From Enoplolaimus lenunculus (lineage: Eukaryota; Nematoda; Enoplea; Enoplida; Thoracostomopsidae), in NCBI GenBank assembly GCA_030248215.1, contig JASANG010001261.1:53879-117878 (forward strand): a stretch of 64,000 bases of DNA. The letters are read 5' to 3'. Below the pieces are notes generated by a model that did not search any database, was not told the origin of the DNA, and saw only the letters and a list, made by a program, of their open reading frames with translations. Position numbers and translations under genes: made by a program. The stretch's first letter is position 1. The number at the start of each line of letters is the position of its first letter. Of the stretch, positions 12,693 through 23,800 are shown piece by piece.

Positions 12693-12819
12693 GTACAGCC
12701 AATGAGTCATGAATGAAACTGTCTCATAATTCTAAAATTCAAAGAAGTTGATGTAAAACGAGAACCATCATATCAACATACACGTTAGCAATGCAATCTC
12801 TTGCTGCAAGAGGTTGGTA

Positions 12820-13025
12820 CTATACAGTCTGGACGACCCCTGTTCGAAGTTTTGCCCAAATTTAATGACCACGCCGGGAATCGAACCTCGGCCCTCTTGT
12901 GCTCGAGGCAAGCATGCTACCACTACACCACGTGGTCATTGCAACAACTTCTTATACCGGTATATGTGCACAGGCATGGCAAAACTTGCTTACATACACT
13001 TACGTGCACATATACCGACATAACA
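12820..13025 (-). repeat. tRNA-derived repeat (SINE-like), family T1, copy 1
   Basis: The reverse strand at 12,868-12,938 reads as a near-complete tRNA: 7-bp acceptor stem GACCACG/CGTGGTC, A box TGGTGTAGTGG, B box GGTTCGATTCC, with a possible CGA anticodon but a weak anticodon stem. A tail with TATATGTGCAC and its inverse follows. The tail and head recur near 17,030-17,345, so this is a dispersed repeat rather than a working tRNA gene. Confidence 0.65.
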
Positions 13026-13233
13026 TATGATTAAAGCTAGTTTGTAGACGCAGCAGCTCACCTTGTATGACTGGGAGATAGATTGGCTGCCTACCTGTTA
13101 GAGATTTAAAATCAAGTTGTTCAAAGTTTGGGCGGCTCGCAAACTTGCTACAAATTTTGGTAATAATATCAGTTTGGCTAAACATGTTCCGTAAACTAAT
13201 ACGATTCTGTTTGATTCAAAAACTAAACAGTTC

Positions 13234-13552
13234 ACATGCGAATGCATGGAGGCAAAATGAAACCTCATGCTAATGCTGCACATTGGTAAAACGTTGATGC
13301 ATATGTAGTGCCTTGATATGCGGAAGCGGTAAACACATAGAAGAACCAAGATACATGTGTATGTTGAGGTTCTTGTAAGGCATAAAAACAGAAAAACTCA
13401 GCAGTTGATTGTGAGGCGGCGTGACTCAGTGGATAGCGCGATGGACTGATAATCAGTCGCCGAGTTCGAATCCTCCTGGGAGCGTCCCTCATTTTCAGCT
13501 GCCGAGCACTCAGAACTAAAAACTGTCGTACCCTAGCCAACCCAACTAATAA
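13234..13552 (+). repeat. tRNA-containing repeat, family T2, copy 1
   Basis: About 320 bp shared with the inverted copy at 15,088-15,376. The middle (13,415-13,487) is tRNA-like: GGCGTGACTCAGTGG as A box and GAGTTCGAATCC as B box. About 180 bp of non-tRNA sequence precede it, so the tRNA-like part is internal rather than at the 5' end. The first 70 bp occur again at 13,623-13,692 with one visible difference. Confidence 0.65.
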
Positions 13553-13622
13553 CATGGTGGCCACGACAAGACCACAAAGTTGGCGGTCAAGGGACGATCT
13601 TGTAGAAAAACCAGGGGATATG

Positions 13623-13692
13623 ACATGCGAATGCATGGAGGCAAAATGAAACCTCATGCTAATGCTGCACATCGGTAAAACGTTGATGCATA
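13623..13692 (+). repeat. Partial second copy of the first 70 bp of repeat T2
   Basis: Matches 13,234-13,303 at all positions seen except one (CATTGG to CATCGG). It lies about 70 bp downstream of copy 1 in the same orientation, forming a direct repeat around the tRNA-like module. Confidence 0.8.
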
Positions 13693-13699
13693 CAGAAAA

Positions 13700-15085
13700 A
13701 TTAGGCTAAAACCGTGCAATGGAAATATGTTTTCTTCCTCTACCGTAATCTCTACACGCAAGGCGAAAATCATCCCCAAATGAAGAAAACTACCCCAACT
13801 TATTCATCATTTATAAGATTTACAGCCAGTATAGCTTCGGTGAGGCACTATGAATATGCTAGCCAAGTAGCCACTAGAAAATAGATTTTGGTTTGGGTGG
13901 CAGACTCGAAACTTTTTATTCGACGTGTGACTTAAGTCAATTTTTCACTTTAAGTAAAGAACACGCTGAAGGTTAAAGGCCAAAAATTACTGTAAATGCA
14001 AATTTCTCCGTCGACTTTTATTTCACTGACAAGGGCGTATACACTGAGAATGATAATCAGTAAAATTCCCACCCCAAAAATTTGGAGATACAGAAAAAAA
14101 CAAGTTAGCAGGCGTAGGAACAAGTTTCTAGATTTTAGCGGCAAAAATGGCTTATAGACATTAATGTTGTACTTTCCCGAATTTAAATCCTATCTACACC
14201 CCTGCTAAACTAGTCAAGAGTCAGGACTAAAGCTGAAAAACAGCAACGTACTATGCAAATCGACAAGGCAAACAGAAACCGTAATTAAAAATATCTGACT
14301 TTAAGTTAAGCCTACAAGGCTTAAGCAATATCGCGACTTAAGTCGAGATTAACTTAAGCAACAGTATGTGCAGTACACTTTCATCTTCAAAATCAAAACC
14401 AGCGTCAGTGGGTAACTTAACCAGTATTTTTACAACTGATGAACCAAGACCTTGGGAAACATATAACTAGTTGATCGGTTATTTTAACTGTTTTCTAGTT
14501 AGGCATGATTTCAGACACAACTCATTTGAGCAGTACTTGTGTTCTTCAGTTTTTTGTAGCAGCATGAAATACGAAGCTAGCTGCGGTTTTATAAAATCGC
14601 TACTTCTATTTGCTGCAAACATTAACAAAACAACTATATTTGAAATGCTCTTTTATTCACCCGGTATTACGAAGTTTTTGCCCTGACACTTTCTCCATTA
14701 GAAATTTGAAATTTTTCGTCAATTTCTAAGCGTTCTGCAGAAGAACAAATAAATTTTGATACGAAAAGTTTTATTGAACAACATTAAAATGGCGAACTTT
14801 AAAGACCAAGTTTTACGTTTCAATTTTTTAAAGTAAGTAAAAAATTGGCATATATTTCCAGTTCAGTTTCATTTTTCTTGACGCTTGGCAAAAAAAGTTA
14901 TATTAGGTGCATTGTTACGAGGTCTATTTCAATGCGTTGACACGGGGACTTGATGGAATAAGATGCACCTCTGAGTTCGCTTTGCTGAATCCACCGGGAT
15001 TGACTTGTTGGCACTTTAGGTATGGTTTAATATATTTTCGAAATTCGTTATACATAAATGTCCCAAAAATATCTTTCTGATTGTG
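13700..15085. other. Gene-free stretch between T2 repeats
   Basis: No frame with splice signals or recognisable protein motifs was found on either strand. A few ACTTAAGTC and TTAAGCC runs suggest decayed transposon ends, but no boundaries can be set. Confidence 0.5.
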
Positions 15086-15087
15086 AT

Positions 15088-15376
15088 AAGTTGGGTAAGC
15101 TAGGGTACGACGGTTTTAGTACTGAGTGCTCGAAAGCGGAAAATGATAGACGTTCTCAGGAGGTTTCGAACTCGATCGACAGATTATTAGTCCAGCGGGC
15201 TAGCCACTGAGCCACGCCGTCTCACAATCAACTGCTGAGTTTTTCTGTTATTATGTCTTAAGAACCTCAACATTATACACATGTATCTTGGTTCTTCCAT
15301 GTTATTGCTGTTGCTGCATATGAAGGCACTACATATGCAGCAGTGATTTACCGTTGTTCAGCATCAGCATGAGGGT
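15088..15376 (-). repeat. tRNA-containing repeat, family T2, copy 2
   Basis: Reverse complement of 13,234-13,552 with moderate divergence. Its tRNA-like part reads GGCGTGGCTCAGTGGC (very good A box) and GAGTTCGAAACC (B box). The upstream ACATATGCAGCA block and the AAGAACCAAGATACATGTGT block are shared with copy 1. Confidence 0.65.
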
Positions 15377-15460
15377 ATTACTTACTTGTCTCCATGCATC
15401 CGCATATCACACTGCTGTTTGCGCTGCGGTACGATCTTTGCCTATATGACCTGTGCCGTC

Positions 15461-15867
15461 CAGGGTGCAAACGGATTTCCGATTCCGTTAGGGAAATCCG
15501 GCATTTTTCATTATCCAGTTACGGTAATGATTCCGGTATCACCGGAATTTATCGGCACATATTTTCGATATTGAATATTTGTCTCATTCGAAAATTTAGG
15601 AAAAATTGGCATTTATATTATTCTAACTTGTTTTTCTAAAAATTTTCTAATCATTTATTGCCAATATTTTCAATTTAAGCCATATTCCATAATTTATCAT
15701 ACGTTTCTACCTACTGCAGCATTTGTTTCAGGATTTTGTATTCTAAATGGTATGTTTATATTTTACACCATTAAAAGCCATAAAATAGCGTTAAAATGAT
15801 TTTTTTCGGTAACAAGTAATTTATGTTTTCCGGTTTCGGTGTATTTTATGATACCGGTTGCACGTTG
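15461..15867. mobile_element. hAT-like MITE, CAGGGTGCAACCGG family
   Basis: Starts CAGGGTGCAAACGG and ends CCGGTTGCACGTTG. Flanking 8-mers GTGCCGTC and CTGCCGTC (7 of 8) fit a hAT target duplication. The interior aligns with the copy at 29,754-30,135. Confidence 0.75.
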
Positions 15868-16170
15868 CTGCCGTCATGAAAGTTTCTATGAGCCTTTGCT
15901 TCTGAGACCAATTATAGTCATTCTCAAGATCCTTGTCTTTTCCTGTGCAGAGTATCAATATTTTCTTTTTGAAGCGCTGAGCGTTAGAGCGTAGCTTTCT
16001 CTTCAACTCTTTAACCTTGCTCTTATAAAAGGAAAGCAATTTTGCTGTTAAATATTAATCCATTCGTTTTTGGTTAATTACCTGTTTTTAATAACGACGT
16101 CGTCAGTCATTTTGTTTGAAAGTTAGCTGAAACTGAAACGCTGAGTAGGACACATTTTAGGGAGAAACAC

Positions 16171-16613
16171 TAGGCATGTGCCGATTAATCGGCACTTTTT
16201 GTGAGAATCGGCATTGTCACTGAATAAAATTGCCGATTCTTTGCCGATACGTTTTGCACATAACTGTCAGTTGTAACGCTATCAATTTCATATCTGGGCG
16301 CATATCAGTGTGTCTAACCAGACTCAGGGAAACTGTTCTCTCTAGCGTTTCTGTTTGAAAATTTAATTAAAATGAACTGTTCTTATAAAATTATGTATAG
16401 TAATCGTTTATGATGGTTAGAGTTTAAGCCTTCGCATAATGATGTAATGTGTAGTATCCTATCTGTTTATTAAGCATGTGTACTAAAGTTGAAATCAGCA
16501 TCGGTTCGGCATCGGCAAAAGTTTAAAATATGAATCGACATCGGCAGAATTTCAAAATAAGAATCGGCATCGGTAACGGCATCGACAAAAATTTTGGTAT
16601 CTGTACATCCCTA
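16171..16613. mobile_element. hAT-like MITE, GATGTGCCGAT family, copy 2
   Basis: Ends TAGGCATGTGCCGAT and (inverse) TAGGGATGTACAGAT. The flanking 8-mer AGAAACAC is present exactly on both sides (16,163-16,170 and 16,614-16,621), the hallmark of hAT insertion. It is in inverted orientation relative to 7,669-8,072. Confidence 0.82.
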
Positions 16614-17029
16614 AGAAACACACAAGGTAATTATCTTTCGTGGGGGAGGGGGGTGAGATACCTATGGGGAAAAAGTCAAACTATGACAAAACAAGTTTTA
16701 CTAGGAATGTTCCGTGGGGAAAATGCCAAGCTAGTATTTTTTCCGGGGGAAATGTCATGTTATTCTTTCCGAGGGCGAAATAGCTATGGGGAAAATTAAA
16801 CTATAACACAGAAACCGGATAGATGATTTAAATTGGTGCTCGGGTAGTATATGTTTAGTAAATTAGATTTAATTGTAAGCTATAATTTTTCATTTTAACT
16901 GCAGTGCATCGAAACTGAAACTTCTTGGCTTCTCCAGAAATGCGATCTCAGAAAATATTAAAGACACTCACTTGTCAAACAATTTTTGAAATGCACGACA
17001 ACCACCGCAAATATCTGGTATCCGGTGTT

Positions 17030-17345
17030 GGAACTGTGCAGTCTGCACGACCCAGGTATGAAGTTTTGCGCAGCTAAGGAACACGCCGGGAATGGGACCT
17101 CGGCACTGTGAAATAAGATGTTACGGCATCTAATTCAACTAAACTTAACAAGCTTCCCTGGGAATACGCATTGTATTACGAAAAATAAACATAATATCAG
17201 TCACACGCTAGCAGCAGCTCCTTAACTACCGAACTTCATGTTGTCGAGCACCACGTGGTCGATTGCAACAATTTTATTTTCCGGTATGTGTGCACATGTA
17301 TAGCAATCTATGCTTTACATCCGTGCGCATATACCGACATCACTC
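17030..17345 (-). repeat. tRNA-derived repeat T1, copy 2, interrupted
   Basis: The left part (17,030-17,110, with ACGCCGGGAATGGGACCTCGG) and right part (17,235-17,345, with CACCACGTGGTCGATTGCAAC and GTGCGCATATACCGACAT) match the two halves of 12,820-13,025. About 120 bp of unrelated sequence separates them, so another insertion has split this copy. Confidence 0.55.
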
Positions 17346-17379
17346 TTTTTACAGGCGGTCATCCCGGAACGAAGTTGTT

Positions 17380-17480
17380 TTAATCGACCATGCGGTGTAG
17401 TGGTAGCATGCTTGACTCGAGTGCAAAAGGGCCGTTGCTCGGCTCTTGGCGTGAGTTCCAATACCCGGTGTTTGCCGGAA
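17380..17480 (+). repeat. Diverged tRNA-like fragment of family T1
   Basis: GCGGTGTAGTGGTAGCATGC matches the A-box side of the T1 element, in the opposite orientation to copy 2. The B box (GAGTTCCAATACC) is damaged, so it is not expected to be a working tRNA. Confidence 0.5.
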
Positions 17481-17806
17481 ATTAAACCAGGTCGGATATA
17501 TGGTTTCATTCTGCTGCCAAGTATCTGAAAGTCGACACTCGATCGTTACATGGACGTAAGTGTAGGAGTAGCAATCTCAAAAACTAACAGTAAGATTAAT
17601 GGAGCAACTTAAAGTTGTACCTGGCTTAACAGGATATGTTTAGCTATATAGTTTTTAAGAAATTATTCGCGATATATATTCGTATTTATAAATTATACGT
17701 TACGCATATACATATAAGTTACGTATATATACGTTTCTAATATACATACGTGTGAGAACAACAGATTGATCAGGCCAGATAGATTTTTGCGCCGAGTAGA
17801 TATACA

Positions 17807-20800
17807 ATGGCAACGCCAGCGAACGAGGAGTTGTTGGCTTCGGTAAAAGGTATGCAATTGAGCTTGAGAAACAAAAAATTCAATTCATCCTGATCTTGAC
17901 TGAAACCACAGCAGGGTTTGCAGGGTATTCAACCAAGACAGATGGGCGCCGGGCCGTCGATATTATTAAACCTTATTGATCTTTGGTTATTAAGTATGTT
18001 TGTGTTCTTCTTTAACCTATAAACATATTAGACCTTTTTCGTTTCTTTGTTGATTTGGTTATTTTAACTTAAACAATTCAAACCTAAGTAGCTGATTATG
18101 TACACAGCCTTCCTTGTATGCATAACCGGTTCTTTAGTCTTTAGGCATTTACATTTCAGCGGTGAAAAATTGACTTAAAGTATGTTTTTAGAGTTTCAAC
18201 ATTTAAAAACCAATATTCGGACCCGGAATTTCTCAAATCCAAGACCCGGGCCGCAATTTCTCAAATCACAAACACGGCCTCGCAATTTCGCAAACCCGAA
18301 AACCGGACCTGCAAGTTCTGAAATGCAAGACTCGGATCCCGAACGGACTCTGGCTGGGCAAACTTTTTGTTACTTTTTGTTGTGAAAGTTTTCACTTCAG
18401 ATTTGCTGAAAGGTGCTGACCTGCAAACACTGTCTTCGAAAAAAGTTCGAAAGCAACTGGAATCAGAATATGGCGTCGATTTAACTAACCGGTTTGTTAT
18501 ATATATGTATTGTTAGATGTTTAATGTTCACATATGCAGCGTATTTATATTTTATTCAATTTTCTTTGCAGCTCGTCAGTGTAAAATTGGCAAACCAGCA
18601 TATATGTAGTTCTGTTGTCACGAAAATATTACCCCCGTGAAAATATGCTCCGCGTGCAAATTTTTATATAAAATGTGCTCAAATTTTGAAAGAGAAGTTT
18701 AATGAAAAAGTGGCCCATTTATAAAAATTTGCCACCCCCCCCTCGGTAATTTAATCTTTAACTTTTAACTGCGAATTTGTATATTCTGCAACAAATTTAT
18801 TAAAATTTGAATATTTGGTCTGAAATTTTACCACTGCAGAGGTCAACCAAATGGCAAAAAAATTTTCATGTTGCAGCAAAAACACTAGCTGTTGCAAAGA
18901 GTTCAACGCACAGTGTCCAGGTTGAAACAGCTCTAATGTTAGAAATATTCAAATATTCCGAGTAGATTGCTGAAAATTCCCTTGAAGCTTTCGTTTGAAT
19001 GTTTAGACACAATTGTGGTGATACCATTTTATTCACAATGTGGTCTGTAATGTTTTGATGAACAGTTTGGCCCATGTCAAGAACAGTGGTAGGCCGTTTT
19101 TTCTGTTGGACTGCAATAGAGCAAGCTTAAGCTTTAGACTACTTTTTGCTTTAGGCTAAGATTTTATAGGCATATCCTTACGTTTAGGCCTAGCTTACGT
19201 TTTACTGTTATAGTTATGTTATGAGAAAGCCAGCTGGTGAAATAACCTTAGTTGAAGATATGTATTTACGTAATCTTCCGTTTGATTGGTATATATGTAA
19301 ACTTTGACAATCTCCGAAAATATACCATCGAAGGTAGCTTTTGAGTGAATACCTATCTCCAACTAGGGTTATTTTGCCAATAATATTGCAAAAATGAAAA
19401 TTAACATGAATTTTTCGGTGGCATGTATTTTTCATTTTCCAGTTCCGTTTGTAGTTCCGGTAAATTGTAATTCCGGTTGCACCCTGTTCACGGGACGTAG
19501 TGCTGGTTTAAATTTGTCCAGGGGCACTTTTTATAGGTAAAATTGCCCGGGGGCATATTTTTATAGGAAAAATTGCCCGAAAGGGGCATGTTTTTATGTA
19601 GGTAAAATTTTTCATGACATTGGAAATTTACGTATTATATATACTTATATATACGTTGATGTTTAGGAAACAAGAAATTGATGATCTGATTATGTCAACC
19701 ATAAGTTCTCAGAACAAACCTGAAAGTTCTGGTGAACAAAATAAAAAACCCAACAATGAAGATGCTAGTCTGAATGGAAGAGGTTGGGTTGTTTATTTTT
19801 CATGTCCGCCTGATAATGGTTGGATTGTACAGACCATGACTTAAGTTCAAATTAATTATGTTGACTGAGACTTGTACTAATTTTCAACTTTTGGTTATGG
19901 CTTTGCAAAGAATCATTGAACAAACCGGTGACTGCGTATTTATATAAACGTTTGACTTTTCAGTTGAAACTATGTCCCTGAAACCCAGCCATAGTTTTCG
20001 TTACTGCACCACTTTTTATTATTCAAGATAAAATAAAATGTTTGATCACAAGTTCTTTGACATTTTCATAAGCGGAAGTGTATGATTCGTCTATCCTCAT
20101 TTGTATTTAAAAACATGGAAATTAACGATTGAAGGAGCTTTCTATTGTCATAACGCTTATTTCTATTGCAGCAGGAAGTGATTCAGAAGCTTCACACACT
20201 TCAGAGCGTTCTAATGATTATAATGGAACTAATGGCGAACAACGAGAGGTTGGTTAGCAACTTGCATTTCGGTCACAAATTTTAAAATATAACTACTCAT
20301 TCCAAAGCTGCCATTGAGTGTAAATTGTTTACGAGATGAATCGTAATATGAAATAGTCGTTTTTGGTTTTCTTCTTAATTTCAGAATTCTCCAGACAATT
20401 CGAAATCATCGGACAGTGAGGAAGCCGAAGATTCTGAAAGTGACCAGGAAGTACGTAAGCCTAGAGTCTGTTATAGATATATAGTCGGTATGGCTTCGAA
20501 CAATTATAAAAAGACAGTCAAATATTCTAAAATATTTGGCTTGTTAACGTTGTATCAACCATTTAAGTAATAAACAATAACGTAAACGGGGATCGTGTTA
20601 AGTTATTGAAAATGCAATTCCAGGTGGATGACGAACTGGTGGCTAGACAACTGCAACAAAAAGAGCTTAACAAAAGAAACCGGACTGTGAAGAAATCAGT
20701 ATCGGTGAGTGAATATTAGAATCAGATTTAACAATAATTTCAATGTAGTCGTATGTAAACTATTCGCACATAATATTTTGACGTATTCCGCAGGGTGCAA

Positions 20801-23800
20801 CCGCAGTTCCGTTTCCGGCAAATTTTAACGGAAATTGAGATATTTTACTAAAAATGACGATAAAAACTAAGTAGATTTCATTCGTTCGTATAGTATATAA
20901 ACCTTGACAATCGCCGAAAATAAACCATCGAAGGTAGATTGCTCTTCCGTGGATAATGAAAATGTAAAATACAGCAGATAAAGTGAATATCTATCTCCAA
21001 CTAACGGTTATTACACCAATAATATTTCAAAAAAGAAAATTAAAATGAATTTTTCGATGGCATGGATTTTTAATTTTCCGTTTCCGATAATTTTTTCAAA
21101 TTTCGGTCCCGGTTCCAATAAATTGTAATTCCGATTGCACCCTTGTATTCAGCGTTTATCTTGAAATAGCAGCATTTTGATGCTACGTGAAGTCCATAGT
21201 ATAATATTTTAGCTTACACAGATTTTTTTGCAGAAACCGTCGAAAGGAGATAGCTCATCGAAAGGAACTGGCTCGAGAAGTAAGGTTTTTAGTCTCTGTG
21301 TATTAGTGTGCGTTGTGATCTTACGAAACTTCGCGTGAAATGATTTACAGCTTCGTGTTTTAAAATCCTCTTTCAAATCACTGATGTTTTCTACTACTTA
21401 TATATATTAAAATTAGTTAATGACGGCGGGACACCTTTTTATTATTTTACATTTTTGTTTGTACATACGCAAACATTCGTAGCAGTTAAGATAGATACAA
21501 AGATATTAGCGTGTCTTAATTTGCTTGCCAGGAGGGCAACAATTTGAAGTTTGAGGTTAAAATATGCGCGAATTAATTGATTAGCGCGCATAGATGTAGA
21601 GTTGTGAGTGTGTAGGTTTTTAACATGTCTTGACAGTAAAAACACATTACGTTTCCAGGGGGTTCAAGTTTCACTCAACCATTGGAGTTGAGCGAAGAGC
21701 TACAAACTGTAGTACAGGAAGAGACAGTAAGTCATGTTTTTTGAGATGTGGGGTTTCTGAATAAACACTTGTTTAATGTCTGTTAGTAAAATATAAGCAC
21801 GTATTTGGTTGCGTATTGATATCCTGGAAATAGTTTAGTATTTTGTGTTGATAAAAATTTGGATACAACAATTATGTAACAAGTGCTTTTCGTAAGTTCA
21901 CTCATACGTGTATTCATGTAACTTGGTTTGCAAATTTAACCGCGATGAACCATGACAAATGCAGTACAGTTAAAATTTCTTGTTTTATTTTGTAGTGTAA
22001 CTAACAATTATAGTTGCCAAGACACGAGGTAGTGAAACGTTTGTGGGCGATCATTAAAGAAAGATGCTTGCAAGTAAATATAATTCAAATTATTTACTTT
22101 TTATTATAAGATTGAACTTTTGGGTAAATCTCACCTTGTTCATTACAAGTGTGATCTGAGTGGATGAATTGTGTAATAAGAAATATCTCGGCATTGTCCA
22201 AAAAATGAAACATATGTAGTCATATAAATGAAAACTTCTCCGCAAATTGTACCTTACATTTTAGTTTTCGGTGCTCATAGAAGGTTATTCTGATATTTTG
22301 CTCGGTGCTTGTGTTAGTTTTAGAGAATTTTACGATAAGTAAATGACCTTTTGCTATAGGGTATTTGCAAATGAATGCTATATTTATAGGATCCATCAAA
22401 CAAGCAGTTTGTGATTTGTGACCAGCAGCTCGAAAATTTATTTAGTAAGTTGCATTGCGACGCGGGTTGCTATAGTAATCGTTTGACGTGCAACTACATT
22501 TTAAAAGATTCAGCATTATCTTTTGACTTCAGTCTGTAACGTTCAACTTTCAATGTGTTGTATAATTTCATATTATTTAGCGTTTATGGTTGTTACCGAA
22601 TTAAGCTGTGACTTTTGTTTTTTTGTATTATAATTGAGCTATGGTTCAGTAATGAATATTGAGTAATTACTTATATCAAGTGTACAACAGAATATGACAC
22701 TGTTTCGCATCCTACGTTCTCTTGCCTTAGTAACATGCGCTCCCAAATGCGGGGTATCCCCCTCTTCGATCGGGTGGGGTGCTTGCCCATGCTTAGCGTA
22801 TATGAGCACTGTTAACATGAACATTTTACAGAATGTAGTTTGATGTGCCATTATGTATGATGAGTATTTTGTTTAATAGATACAGCTTTACCCCGAGTGG
22901 AAGTTTATACACTTTAGATCGGGTCGCATAATGCTTCATGCTAGTAAATTAGAGTGAAACTCTTCTGTATATCTACTGAAATATTATAGGCTGCTGAAGC
23001 GGTTTTAGCAAAACCAGTAAGGCAGTCGTAGCATTATTATTTATACTAAAGGAAAGCATAATGCTCGAAGTGAAAAATACTGGTTCAGTTGTGACTTTTC
23101 AGAAGTAAAGAAGTTTCGTGGGTTTGGCATGATGAAATTGCTTAACCGTCACATGCGAAAACCTGGAGGTGCATTTGAATCTGGTACGCGAAAATTTCAA
23201 CGAAATAAGTTTCTATTTTACAGCATGCACCGCTGAAAGGCGCTATCAGTATTTGTTCTTTTGAGTTTATTGTAATATAATATACTCCAGCTAAGTAATT
23301 AAATTAAGTTAGCAATATTACATTATTAAAGCATCCATTGCTGTTTGCCAAACTTGCAAATAGAAATGAAAACTACGACCTTTTAATTTCAAGGATAGCA
23401 AAATTTAATCTGTTCTATTGTGTTTCATAATATTCAGCCGAGTTTTCGCATGTTAGTCATTGCTAGGCTACGTTGTGCTTAATTCCGCTTGGTCTTGTAT
23501 AAAGCTTCGTATAATTGTTGGAATTCTATCATTTTGTTTTCCAGATCAATTGTTTTACAGTTTGTTATTTTTCTTCTTGGCAATAGTTTTTTAAGACTAC
23601 AATCGGTCGGTGGCGTATACAAGACAAGGGTAGGATATATCTTCCCGAAATTTGTGCAGAAATAATGGTTTAAAAAACTATTCTGATCCTAGAGTTCTAG
23701 AAAAAGTTTTTGCTCATTATACTCACTCTTAAAGAAGTTTTATATAAGGTTATCACTCCCGAACTGAAATCTCGGCTACGCCCCTGGTTTTATTTGTGCA

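Noticed and set aside
12868-12938. Functional tRNA gene
   Set aside because: Acceptor stem and both boxes are good, but the anticodon stem is mismatched and the same module recurs in a dispersed repeat, so it is more likely SINE-like.
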